Shown here: in pieces, positions 9,500 to 19,276 of the stretch
How positions within the stretch are numbered: position 1 is the first letter of the stretch
Layout of the letters: each line of letters begins with the position of its first letter
Assembly (NCBI GenBank): GCA_963575745.1
Contig: CAUYUJ010009779.1
Coordinates: 520,001-584,000 of the forward strand
Direction: 5' to 3'
Length of the DNA stretch: 64,000 nucleotides
Source of the DNA: Prorocentrum cordatum
Taxonomy: Eukaryota > Sar > Dinophyceae > Prorocentrales > Prorocentraceae
The notes under the pieces: generated by a model
Database searches by the model: none
What the model was told of the DNA's origin: nothing
Seen by the model: only the letters and a program-made list of their open reading frames with translations
Program-made: the position numbers and the translations under genes

Positions 9500-10988
9500 C
9501 CATCTTTCGCGACAATCGCCTCGGCACCTTCTCCGAGCAGCATGTCGTCTCGACGATGCTCGCAGCGCGTCAGCGTTTCTCGCAGATGGACGGGGGGGAG
9601 AACCCACGACTGGCCTAGCCGCGCCGCCTGCTCGCACCGCTGCATTGACTTGGCATGCTTTCACTGACCCCATTTCTGGATCTCCTCGAGAAATCTGTAG
9701 TGTCTGGCTACGTCGACGCTTGGGTCCGAGTGTCGGGCCTGGCAAGGCACTATGTGCTGGGCCATCTGCAGGTCCTGCAGGGCCTGCCTGAACATCTTCA
9801 GGAACTGCGGGTGGCTGAGCTCCCAGACCGGCTCTTCGGGATGCCCGATGGCGAGCTCGCGGAAGATGGGCGTGGTACACTGAAACCAGCTGCTGTCGAG
9901 CATCGCCCGACGTCCGCAAGACCCGTCTGTCTACTTTGCGGCTTGCTCTCTGGGAACAGCAGCAGCGACCCTCCGCGGCGCGCTCCGGGCGCGGGCGCGA
10001 TGACGTTGTCGCGCGTCAGGGCGAGCAAGTGGCTGGGCCTGAAGTAGCCGGACACAATCGCGAGCAGGGGGACCGCCATCTGGAGGGCCTCGCGCACCAC
10101 CACCGTGCGCCACGCCAGCCCGCGCCAGAGGGCCAGCGGTCAGGCCCGGCGGCTCCGCCCAGGCGCCAGCTTTCACAAGCCCCGGAGGCGCCTCCAGGCT
10201 CGCGGGGTCTTCGCCTCCTCCTACTTCGGATGCTCGGGGAAGCGGTGCATCAGCCCCGCCATCGCCTGGTCGCCCTTTGCGAAATCGTGGCCGTGTGAGA
10301 ACATCTGGTCCATGTAGTCCACGAGGGCATCGTCTACCTGCAGCGCGGTCTCGCGGGGTCGCGCCGGCTCCTTGTCGCAGAACTCCAGGGGGGCGTCCAG
10401 CTCCAGGCCACACCTCCGCTGCGCAGGGGCTAACTCCGAGCGGCGCCCCAAGAAGGTCTGGCACCCCCCGGCTGCGCTGTCCAGCAGCGCTTCGGCTCCG
10501 CACGTCCGCCTGCGATTGCTGGCCGTCCTCGGCAGTTCCCTCTTGCGCCTCTCGCCGGTCTGCGCAGCTTGCTGCTCGTCGGAGGTGCTGCTGCTCTCGT
10601 CGCTGGCGGCCGCGATCTGGCGCGGGCAGCGCTGGGGGTCGCCCCCGTCGCACTCGGGGGGCCGCCGGGCCGGCGGCGGCGCGGCCGAGCGCAGGCGGGC
10701 CTTCCACTCCCGAGACCGCTGGGCCGAGAGCGCGGCCAGGTGCCGCGGCGTCGCGCGGCCTCGGCCGCGGTGCCCGAGCCTTCGGAACGGCAGGGCCTGC
10801 CCGCTCCAGCAGCCCGGGCCGCCGCGCCACAGCGCAGGCGTCGGCTCCGCCCGCTCCAGCGCCCGCCTCCGCGCGCCGACCGGGGAAGCTGCAAGGGGCA
10901 GAATTCCCCTGAAAGGTTGAAGCCAAAATGGGGCACGAGGGCGTCTGACCATCACCAGCGCGAACAGGACTGACTTTGTCATATACAC
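9376..10988 (-). pseudogene. Tyrosine recombinase relic
   Basis: From the N-terminus: a helical core-binding region (about 10440-10225, including VDDALVDYMDQMF and LMHRFPEHPK), then a catalytic domain with GYFRPSHLLALTRDNV (about 10040, box I Arg), CQARHSDPSVD (about 9730, box II His/Arg) and MQRCEQAARLG (about 9640), where related proteins as I recall them have RYE. The presumed nucleophilic Tyr is therefore Cys. Tyrosine recombinases integrate circular cDNA in DIRS elements. The frame 10988-9800 carries three stops (near 10221, 10173 and 10143). It then shifts frame near 9905 and meets a TGA at 9661-9663 where a Trp codon is likely. Clearly a pseudogene. A Crypton-type DNA transposon is the alternative, but the upstream RNase H argues for DIRS. 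Confidence 0.7.
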
Positions 10989-11207
10989 TTCTCTGCGTAG
11001 TCGAGGCTCGGGCGATGGATTGCAAGCGCTGGAAGGAGAACGCGGCTGGCGAGACTGGTTACAAACAGTGGATGGAGACGAATGTTACGGGAGCGCGATA
11101 CCCGGGGGGGGGCCCTGAAAATAGGATTCCATGTGAGGTAGAACGCCGAAGACCTGTGCAACGAGGGCCTGCCCAGCCCCGTTCACATCAAAAACGCGAC
11201 ACCCGTA

Positions 11208-12094
11208 GTCGGCTGGATTCAGCTCGGACTGGGCCCATCGGACAGACACTCGCATGTTTCTGGCATAGCAGAAAGCATGGAACCTGTGGACCTGCACGAA
11301 ATGGGCGAAAGATTTGGCTTCGCTCCTGTTTAAAGATACAAGAAAAGACATGTCTCCCGACGAGATCAGCCGTCGACAGGCAGCTCCGACCACAGACTGG
11401 GCGACGCGACGGACACCCATCGCCAGTGCACGGGCCTCCTTTTCGAGGATGCCCCCCTCAAAACGCCAGCGCTGCACCCGCTTTGTGCGCCAGCGGCTGC
11501 TTGCCAGGCCCGCCGCGGGGACCTCGGGGAAGCTGGGGTCCGTTGACTACCTACCAGACCACCCCAACCCAACCCGAAGACCCGAATTTCGGGTGGGGGG
11601 GGGGGTAAGGGTTCCATCTGTGTTTTTTTCTATGTGTCCCGACCCCCCCCCACTGGAAATCGAAGGTAAATCTGAGCCTTCGGGTTGGGTTGGGGTGGTT
11701 TGGTGGGTGGCGATCCGTCTCCCAGGCCGGGCCCAGCTCCTCGTCTCCAGCGCCCCGCCAGAGCCAACAACCGCCTGCGCCGACTCCCGCGCGCCGCGGC
11801 GGGCAGGGGGCACGCCGCTCTCGCCCCCGGGCCCGCTGGCGGCGACCTCGCGGACGCGGGCGCGCTCCCGCGCGCGGCCCACCTCGGCGACCACCGCGCG
11901 TTGGCCAGCGGGTGGTCGAGACTGCGCCAGCCTCGAGGGGAGATGCTGTCGGTGTCCGCCACCAGGTCGCCCCGCTGCAGCGTCCAGTCGCCCTGCAGAA
12001 GCACCAGCAGCCCTCGGAAGGCCTCCAGCTCCTGGCGGGCCTCGGGCCACGGCGCCACGGGCTCTGCGTAGGACTCGCGCGTGAACGCATGCAC
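11208..12094 (-). pseudogene. Retroelement RNase H relic, split by an M1 insertion
   Basis: PWPEARQELEAFRGLLVLL and LVADTDSISPRGW (12050-11927) give the pre-RNase H helix and the first catalytic Asp region. After frame changes come GRARERARVREVA (about 11880), GGILEKEARALAMGVRRV (Glu near 11438), SSGDMSFLVSLNRSE (Asp near 11354) and RWAQSELNPADYGCR (11240-11197, final Asp). This order and the SE-NPAD-SR ending fit the RNase H of DIRS and related retroelements, which degrades the RNA of the cDNA hybrid. The M1 element at 11544-11713 lies between the first Asp and the Glu, so this copy was already immobile or was killed by it. Confidence 0.7.
11544..11713. mobile_element. M1 TIR element, copy 2 (170 bp)
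   Basis: Starts TGACTACCTACCAGACCACC and ends GGTTTGGTGGGTGGCGA, with a perfect 5-bp duplication TCCGT (11539-11543, 11714-11718). Inserted in the RNase H of the DIRS-like relic. Confidence 0.9.
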
Positions 12095-12099
12095 GCGGG

Positions 12100-13060
12100 A
12101 TGACGCCCTCGGGGAGCTCCGCTCGCGCCGCCAGGGGGCTCGGCTCTGCGCGGAGCCGGACTCAGGCGCAGCAGGCCGGCGCCAGCAAGGCAGCGGGAAC
12201 AGCTCTCCTGCGAAGCGCGAGGCGGCAAGCCGGCCCCGCGCGGCCCCGATATCCCGGCTCGGCACGGGGCTCCACCCGGCCGAGGGGACCGCTCTTCGAG
12301 GCCTCGTCAAGCCTCCAGGCGCCACGTGCCGCGTCTCGGGCACCGTCCGGGGCGCTCCCACGGGCCGTTCGGGAGCGCGCCGGAGGCCCGGAGCTCCCAC
12401 GCGCTGTCGCGCCCCCCGAAGCCCCTGGCCCTGTATTCGGGTATGTATATAGGTATGTATGTATGCATGCATGTATGTATGTATGTATGAATGCATGTAT
12501 GTATATATGTATGCACGTAAACAGCATTACTTATACGTTTACATACACCTTTAACATGCATGCACATATTTATGTATATATATATAGATATGTGTGTACG
12601 CTTTATATGTATGCTTTATATGTATTCATACGAGGGTGCGATATCCAACACCAAACGCTGAACAACCGCGGGGGTGGGGGGGCGAAAAGGCGGAGCCACC
12701 CCCGGTGCAATAACGTGTGTTGGGCAATACACCTCCCGTCGCGATTGCTTCGCAACGCGAACAGGTGGATGGGGGGTTAGAAGAAGAAAACAAACATACA
12801 CATAAAGTTTTGGAATTCCGCCTGGATCGAAGACACCTACGGCGAATCACCGCCGCCCCCTGCCTTTTTGAAAGCGCCTATGTGGCCGAACGTTGTGGCC
12901 AGAGCTCGGCCAAGCTATCGGACCATGTGTTCCCCCAGCCGTGGTGAACATTAATCGGGGAACACGTGGGGAAAAATAAAGGAGGAGGAGAGGGAGGACA
13001 AAGGAGGATGCCTGTCAGTGGCAACTTATCTGACACTCCCTCTTCCCCCTCCTCCCCCAC
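12100..13060. other. No recognisable gene; ATGT microsatellite
   Basis: GC-rich sequence to about 12430, then a degenerate TATGTATG repeat (12438-12640), then unremarkable sequence. If the DIRS-like element ever had a reverse transcriptase it should lie here, but I see none of its motifs. Confidence 0.5.
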
Positions 13061-13194
13061 ATGAGTCAAGAATGGCACCCCGTCCTCCTCCTCGTCCTCC
13101 TGCTCCTCAAAGTCGATAGCAACGCGTGGCTGCCACAAGCCAGGTATCACTGGGGTACGTTTTCAGACACCCCTCCTCTTCCCTCTCTTCGTCC

Positions 13195-13370
13195 TCCTGA
13201 TCTTCCTCCCCCTCCTCCTACTTTTCCTCCTCCTGCTCCTCCTCCTCCTCCTCCTGCTCCTCCTCATCCTCCTCCTCCTCCTCTCCCACCTCCTCCTCCT
13301 CCTCCTCCTCCTCCTCCTCCTCCTCCTCCTCCTCCTGCTCATCCTCCTCATTGTCCTCCTCCTTCTCTCT
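13195..13370 (+). repeat. (CCT)n tract with interruptions
   Basis: About 175 bases of CCT with occasional GCT or CAT units. Apparent poly-Pro and poly-Glu frames are artefacts. Confidence 0.9.
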
Positions 13371-13479
13371 TCTCTCAACGCACCCAATACACAGGTGCCT
13401 CTGGAACTCGTGCCGGGAGCGTTTTTGGAAGCATTGTGGCCGTCTCTGGAGCCTCTCCAGGCCTTCCTTTGGAGTCCTT

Positions 13480-14880
13480 TGGGGCGTTTGTTGGCCCGTC
13501 TGAGCGCCCATTTCGGCCGTTTCGGGTCCCTCTTGCATCGTCGTGGGGAGCTCAGCCCGTCTTGGGGCCCTCCTGGGGCCCCCTCCGACCATGTCGGATT
13601 TCCTCTGGTGGCCCCCTCGAGCTTCCTGGGGGCTCTCTTGGGCCGTCTTGTAGCTCATCTGTGCCGCTTGAAGCTCTCTTCAGCCCATCTTGGAACCCTC
13701 TTTGGGGTCTCTGGGGCCGTCTGGGGCCCATTTTGGTAACCTCTTGGGTCGTCGCGATCGCTGGTAGAACTGAAAAGCGAAGGTCCCAGAAATATACGTT
13801 TTTCCATAGGCAATACTTGATTTTTGCCTTTGGAGGGCCTTCTCAGCGGCCTCTTGGACAATCGTGGGGGGTCCCTTGTGGTCCTTTTGTGGCCCGTCTG
13901 GGAGCCAATTTCGGCTGTCCCAAGCCCCTCTTGGCATGTCATGGGTAGCTGAGCCGTCTTGGGGACCCCATGGAGCCCTCTCCGACCGTGTGTAGGGATC
14001 CTCCGGTGGCTCCCTCGGACCCCCTGGGGACGCCCTCGGGCTGTTTTGGAGCTCTGTTGTGCTGCTCGACGCTCTCTTGAGGCTGTCTTGGAGCCCTCTT
14101 GGGGGCATCGTGCACCGTGTGGCGCCGATTTGGGGAGCCTTTGGGGCCGGCGTGGCCGCCGATGGAACATAAGAAGCGAATATCATGGAAATGTACGTTT
14201 TCGCATTGGAAATACTTGTTTTTTGCACCTTGGAGCCTGCTCAGCGGCCTCCTGGACCGTCTTCAGAGAGTCCTGGTACCCCTTATTTGGACCCTCTGGG
14301 AGCCCAATTCGGCCGTTCCGGGTCCCTCTTCGCCCCTCTTCGCCCGTCATGGGGACCTGAGCCCGTCTCGGGGCCCTCGGGGAGCGCTCTCCGACCATGT
14401 AGGGATTCTCTGGTGGCCCCCTCGGGGTTCCTGGGTACTCTCTTGTGCCAGGTTGGAGCTCTATTCTGTTGCTTGAAGCTCTCTTCAGGCTGTCTGGGGG
14501 CCCTGTTGGGAGCCTCTGGGGCCGTTTGGGGCTCATTTTGGGAGTCTTTGGGGCCGTCGCGGCCGCTGGTAGAACTGAGAAGCAAACATCCTGGAAATAT
14601 GCGTTGTTTCCATAGGACATGCTTGATGTTTGCCCTTGGAAGGCCTTCTCGGCGGCCTCTTGGACCGTCTTGAATGCCTTTGTGGCCGTCTAGGAGCAGT
14701 CTTGGGCTGTCTTCGTACGCGCGTGGCCCGTCCGGAAGCCATCTCAGTGCGCTCTTCAGCCACCTTCCAAGCAACCTGGGGCGCTTTGGGCGCCTCCTGG
14801 ACCAGCTTGGGAACCTCTGGGGGAGTCCGGGGCCCCTTCTGAACCCTCTTGGAGCCATCAAGGCCCCCTGGCCCCCCACG
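13480..14880. repeat. Tandem repeat of about 400-bp units, three copies
   Basis: A marker block recurs at about 13775, 14175 and 14580: GAAGCNAANNTC..TGGAAAT, then an ACGTT box, then TTGGAGGGCCTTCTC-like and GCGGCCTCTTGGAC words. Spacings are about 399 and 406 bases. Between markers run degenerate words such as TCTTGGGGCC and CCGTCTTGG. Long frames here change with each unit and are not conserved, so no protein is proposed. Confidence 0.75.
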
Positions 14881-14926
14881 CGAACCAGAGGACGCAGTTC
14901 TGGGCCCTTCCCTGGCCTACTCCGAC

Positions 14927-15520
14927 ACATATATATATATATATATACACACGAATGCGCTGCCATTCGGGCAAGACCACCCCAGGGCAATGCCTAAATT
15001 ATGGCCGCGATGAGAACTCCTGAATGCTGCAACAACACCATGGCAACGAAACGGGGAATACAGGAAATGACAGCATGCAACATGGTCCAAGGCCGGAAAA
15101 AACGCGAACACAGACAGTCGTCTACCCACGCACGTCTGTCACGTACACTACGCATGCAAAAAGATGTCGACTTGCCTGCGGGAACACGCTTGCATGCTGG
15201 GATCTCGCTGCAAGCGCATCCCTCGAGCTCTCCGAAACACATAAGTACGTACATGAACGTGTGATCGCACGATCGCAGACATAGCCAATACAAGTAATTA
15301 CAACATCGTGGCAGTGGATCGGTATCACCTGCTCACCCGTCACTGGTTACTCGTGCCGAAGGCTGCTAGGACAGAGGAACCTGCCGAGGTCCCACGAGGG
15401 CCTCCGGAGTCCCATCCGAATTCCCCCCCCTTGAACGGCTCCGTGCTCACTGCCGCCTGTCACCACATCGGTCGTCGCGAGGAGACAAAAACAAAAATGG
15501 TGTAACATTGAAGGGGCCCT
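14927..15520. other. No recognisable gene; short (AT)n
   Basis: A TATATA run of about 20 bases lies at 14929-14949. The remainder shows no coding or repeat signal that I can support. Confidence 0.5.
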
Positions 15521-15524
15521 GGGA

Positions 15525-15665
15525 CACACAAATAAATACACAGAAATAAAACGAATCCCACTATTTTCCTATATTTTCAGGGCTTCTGTCTTCCCCCCCA
15601 CCTCTCATATGTTCCAATATTTCCTGGGGGATCGACGATTAATTGTGTCTGTGTGTGTTTTTTTC
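15525..15665. repeat. M9 dispersed repeat, copy 1
   Basis: ACACACAAATAAATACACAG at the left, GGCTTCTGTCTTCCCCCCCA, then CTGGGGGATCGACGATTAAT and TTGTGTCTGTGTG at the right. Related sequence lies at 16925-17035 and 22803-22960. The two ends are weakly inverted (GACACACAA against TTGTGTCTG), so this may be another TIR element. Confidence 0.6.
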
Positions 15666-15846
15666 CCCTCATGCCGTCGACGCCGCGCGCGAGGACCTCG
15701 ACAGTCCTCCGCCGCGCCTCGACGAGAGGCCCCGCGCGGGCAGCGCGGTGCCCCCCCTGGGGCCCCAGCGGCGCAGAGCGCCAGCCACAGCCATGGCGCA
15801 ACTCGGGCGTCGGCTTCGCGGAGGCGCGCCACACCGGAGGGGCCCT

Positions 15847-15847
<1 letters not shown>

Positions 15848-15898
<51 letters not shown>
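15848..15898 (+). repeat. (CA)n microsatellite
   Basis: About 25 uninterrupted CA units. The flanking 15666-15847 and 15900-16575 are GC-rich with no gene recognised. Confidence 0.95.
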
Positions 15899-15904
<6 letters not shown>

Positions 15905-16579
15905 GTGGAGCTGCTGCTCCCGCGGTGGGGGGCCTCGGCTGAGCTTGCCTGTTCAGTTTGTGCGCTGTCCAGGCGCGGCAAGGCCGAGTGCGGGAATGCA
16001 CCCGAGATAAATACCTCCGCGCCCTAAGAATGGGGCCCCTTGCGGCCGCGCGGGGGGGTGCGGGCGGTGGGCGCCTGGGGGGCCGTCCGTCGCTCGAGGG
16101 GTCTTTTGGCCTGGGGGGGTGGGTAGGCTCTGTCCGAATGTGCGTCCGTGACGTGCGAGCAACCCCCTGCCCCGTGGCGGGGGCCGCTTCGGCGGTGCCT
16201 GGGCCGTTGCTCCCGCCCCACGTACCACTTTCGGGTGCTGCACACCCCGCCCCTCGGCCCCTCCCCCTTCGGGCGGCGTACGGTCCCCCCCTGTGGCCTC
16301 TGCCCCCCAACCCCCCCGTCGGCCCAGGGGAAGGGGCATAGCCCCAAGGGGGCAGGCGCGGCTGTGTAGGCCCGACCTGTCCCGCGGCGTGGCCTCTGCT
16401 TGGCCCAACCGTCGCTACAGGGCTGGCGCGGCCGTTTAGGCCCGACCAGACCCTGACGCCTGTGGCGTTCGCTTGTTAGCGCGGAGCGTGTAGCTCCGAG
16501 GCCTCGAGCGACTGCTCGTGCCTCCTTTGATCAGCCCGTTGTCGGTTGGCACGTGCCTTCAGGCGGCGTGGCCCTAGCG

Positions 16580-16614
16580 AGACACACACACACAAACACA
16601 CACACACACACACA

Positions 16615-16678
<64 letters not shown>

Positions 16679-16732
16679 CACGCACCCACACACACACACA
16701 CACACACACGCACGCACGCACGCACGCACGAA

Positions 16733-16767
<35 letters not shown>

Positions 16768-16820
16768 GCACACGCACGCACGCACACGCACACGCACACC
16801 CACACACACACACACACACA

Positions 16821-16888
<68 letters not shown>

Positions 16889-16890
16889 CA
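16580..16890 (+). repeat. (CACG)n / (CA)n compound microsatellite
   Basis: Alternating blocks of CA and GCAC/CACG over about 310 bases. The apparent Thr-His-Ala and Cys-Val-Arg frames are artefacts. Confidence 0.95.
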
Positions 16891-16924
16891 TACATGCACA
16901 CGAATAGCAGGATCCCTCACAGCT

Positions 16925-17035
16925 TCCCACAATCTCGGGGTTGCGGTCTTCCCCCCCCACGCTTCTCATAGCTGCCGAGCTTTCCGGGGGAATCGACGAT
17001 GAATTGTGTCTGGGTTTTTGCCCCCTCCTGATTCA
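16925..17035. repeat. M9 dispersed repeat, copy 2
   Basis: TTGCGGTCTTCCCCCCCCA and CCGGGGGAATCGACGATGAA followed by TTGTGTCTGGGT match the right half of M9. The microsatellite at 16580-16890 occupies the place of the left ACACACAAATAA part. Confidence 0.6.
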
Positions 17036-17052
17036 TGGAAGGGCGTCACTTG

Positions 17053-17483
17053 AGCAGGGACCGACCGTCCCGGCATTCCTATAGTCCTACCACGGAATGT
17101 TCTTAGAACCCAAAAATGTTCTAAGAACGAAAACAATCATCGTAGAACATAAACCTGATGTGATAAAACAAGACGCTCCCAGCCAGAAATGTTCTAAGAA
17201 CATTTCGTGGGAACCACAAAAGGTTCTTAGAACATTGTTTTCGGGAGCGGCCAGGAAGGGGGTGTCCAAGAGAGGGGGGTGCAAATCATGACCGGCGGCA
17301 TGTGCGCGGCCCAGCGGGGGGGCCAGGGACGTAATGAAACAAGAAGAGGCGCCATAAAATCTGCGGAGACATCATGGCCCCCGCCATGATATCCCCCCCC
17401 CCCCAGTCATCACCCCCCTCTTTGCCGCCCCCGGTGTTTGGTGGGGCCATAGGCGAGCCGGGACGCTTCGCCACTGCTTGAGT
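17053..17483. mobile_element. M4 palindrome-rich element, copy 1, with nested insertion
   Basis: It shares GACCGACCGTCCCGGCATTC, repeated TGTTCTAAGAACA palindromes and the right end GGCGAGCC-GGACGCTTC-CCACTGCTTGA with 34089-34320. The inverted arms pair CTATAGTCCTACCA with TGGGGCCATAG. This copy carries an extra 194 bp (17241-17434) that is absent from the other. Confidence 0.75.
17241..17434. mobile_element. TIR element nested in M4 (194 bp)
   Basis: It starts TCGGGAGCGGCCAGGAAGG and ends CTCTTTGCCGCCCCCGG, an imperfect inverted repeat of about 22 bp. A perfect 5-bp duplication TGTTT flanks it (17236-17240, 17435-17439). The other M4 copy has a single TGTTT at this point. Length, GC-rich ends and 5-bp duplication resemble the M2 family. 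Confidence 0.85.
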
Positions 17484-17604
17484 CACATCGGGGGGGGGGG
17501 GGGGAGAAAGGTGCCCTTCTCGGGCCCGATGGGCCCCCCTTTCTGGACTGTGCAGGGCCCCTCGAGAGGCCCCGTTTCTGCAGCCCTCGCTGCCCCTCTC
17601 CAGA

Positions 17605-17900
17605 CCGCTCTTTTTAACACATAAACATTGGATTTAAACCATATGGGATTACAGGGCAGTTTTTCATAGAGGGAAGTTTGAAATATAAATCTTAAAAGGG
17701 ATTTTCACATGGGGTTAAACATATGGGATATACATCTTTAGATTGCACGGCAATTTTAACACATGGGATTTTAAACATATAGGATTTCTCATACATGGTT
17801 AATACATGAATAAATGTATGCATGAACTCATCGTTGCTTTTGATATTAAATCCATGCATTTTTGATACATGATCCGCACGCGGAGCATGTATTAAAAAAC
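17605..17900. other. AT-rich island with CATATGGGAT words
   Basis: A sharp drop in GC against its surroundings. ACATATGGGAT or close variants (CCATATGGGAT, ACATGGGAT, ACATATAGGAT) recur near 17639, 17718, 17763 and 17776. No open frame of interest and no terminal repeats seen. Confidence 0.6.
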
Positions 17901-18189
17901 GGCACTGTACGTAATTACCCGGACGACAGTCGGGCGGCACGCGTCAACCAGGGCAACGGAAAACGGAGAGCGACTCAGGCTGCCATCCTAAAGACAACAC
18001 GCAGCGGCTCCACTGCAGCAGGGGACGTGCAGACCGCTTGCAGGTTCGACGTTCGACGTTGTAGGTGCGCCCAACCCCGGCGCAACCATGCCCCTTGTAA
18101 TTCGTCGCTGGCCTGGGGCCCCGCTTCCCTCTGGGCTCCTTGCAAATCATGTGGCGGCGCGCACAGGGGGTAGAGGGAGGGGGGAAAGC

Positions 18190-18445
18190 TTCTTAGAAGG
18201 CGGCTGCCTCTTAAAGGCGCTGGCCGCCCTTCGAAGAAGCCAGGGGCGCGCCACTTCTAAGAAGCACCCCAGCAGCTTCTCAGAAACACGGAGGGGCTGT
18301 CTAAGAAGCAAAGCGGCTCCTCAGAAGCAAGCCGCCTGCTTCTTAGGAGCACGCCAGGAACAGCTTCTAAGAAGCAGCAGCACGCTTCTGAGAAGGGGCG
18401 CCCGCGCCTTCTGAGAAGGGAGGGTGCTTTTAAGAAGCCTTCCCC
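18190..18445. repeat. Cluster of CTTCTNAGAAG palindromes
   Basis: About ten variants of the palindrome CTTCTNAGAAG (for example CTTCTAAGAAGC, CTTCTTAGAAGG, CTTCTGAGAAGG) lie within 260 bases, separated by GC-rich spacers. Single copies occur near 488 and 50998. Confidence 0.75.
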
Positions 18446-18472
18446 CCTCCCCCTACCTCCCCCCTCCTCGCT

Positions 18473-18598
18473 ATCGCTCGGACGTCCATTCCCTGTGTTT
18501 TTTTCGAATTCGTGCGTGGTTTTTTCGCCAATTGATCAAGGATGCTCCTCGATGGTCCTCGCCGAGGAAAAAAAAAAAACACACACGTCCGAGCGATG
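18473..18598. mobile_element. M6 TIR element, copy 2, uninterrupted (126 bp)
   Basis: ATCGCTCGGACGTCCA at the left mirrors ACGTCCGAGCGAT at the right. This is the only copy of the three in the window without a nested element, so it serves as the empty-site reference. Confidence 0.75.
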
Positions 18599-18786
18599 CC
18601 AGGCCTCTGCGCGTGGCTGTAGATCGTCGCCGGTCCGGGGCCCCGCGGGCGCGAGGCGCCTCGTGCAGGCCTCTCCACCGGGGCGGCGGGGCCCCCGGTT
18701 CTGAAGCCGTTCCTGCGCCGCGCCCGCGGCGCGCGCGCGGGCGGCGGACCGGACGGCGACCTCGTCCCACCTCCTCCCCTGCCTGC

Positions 18787-18822
18787 AAGTCGGGCCTGAC
18801 CCCCCACAGGGGGATTTTGGGA
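18787..18822. mobile_element. M3 left-end fragment
   Basis: AAGTCGGGCCTGACCCCCCA and CAGGGGGATTTT match the first 36 bases of M3. The rest is absent. Confidence 0.55.
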
Positions 18823-19276
18823 GAACTGGGGATTGTGGAGTGCCTCGCCTTTCGAAGCGTGGTTTCGTATAGTGTTTCGTGGAACGTCGAACATGATTCC
18901 TATTTCTCCTTCTCCTCCTGCTCCACCACCTCTTCCTCTTTCTCTCTCTTCTCGCACTCCTCCTCTTCATCCTTCTCTCTCCTCCTCTTCTTCCTCCTCC
19001 TCCTCCTGCCCCCAGAATAAAGCTTTCTTCTCTTCCTGCACCCCCTCCAACAAAAAAAACATGGGGAACAACGCGGCGCGGCCTCCCGTTTTTTGTTTGG
19101 GAAGGGTGGGTGGGGTGGGGGGGCAGGAGAAGAAAAGCAACTCGATTCTGGGGGAAGAAGGAACAGCGGGAGGAGGCGGAGGAGGCAGAGGAGGTGGATA
19201 GGTAGGCCCCAGATGTGTTTCATTCGCCTGCCCCCCCAAACAAAAATCAAAAAACGCGAAGCAGTTTTGTTTTGTT

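Larger units (their letters stand above)
8787..12094 (-). mobile_element. Decayed DIRS-like element: RNase H, tyrosine recombinase, methyltransferase-like
   Basis: Three retroelement-type domains follow one another on the minus strand: RNase H (12094-11208), tyrosine recombinase (10988-about 9620) and a C5-methyltransferase-like domain (about 9499-8787). RNase H with a tyrosine recombinase in place of a DDE integrase is the hallmark of DIRS-type retrotransposons. No reverse transcriptase was found upstream, so the copy is probably 5'-truncated. Known DIRS elements often carry a Dam-type adenine methyltransferase. The domain here instead shows APPC and LEHP, which resemble cytosine-5 motifs IV and VI. 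Stops, frame changes and a MITE in the RNase H show that the copy is dead. The family assignment is from motif recognition only. Confidence 0.65.

Noticed and set aside
10914-10935. Possible dinoflagellate spliced-leader relic (minus CCCATTTTGGCTTCAAC)
   Set aside because: Only about ten consecutive bases match the leader. CCATTTTGG words occur elsewhere in repeats, and a duplication-free context gives no support.
13061-14673. Long frames in the 400-bp tandem repeats
   Set aside because: The frame changes between units and residues are not conserved. The signal is the DNA repeat.
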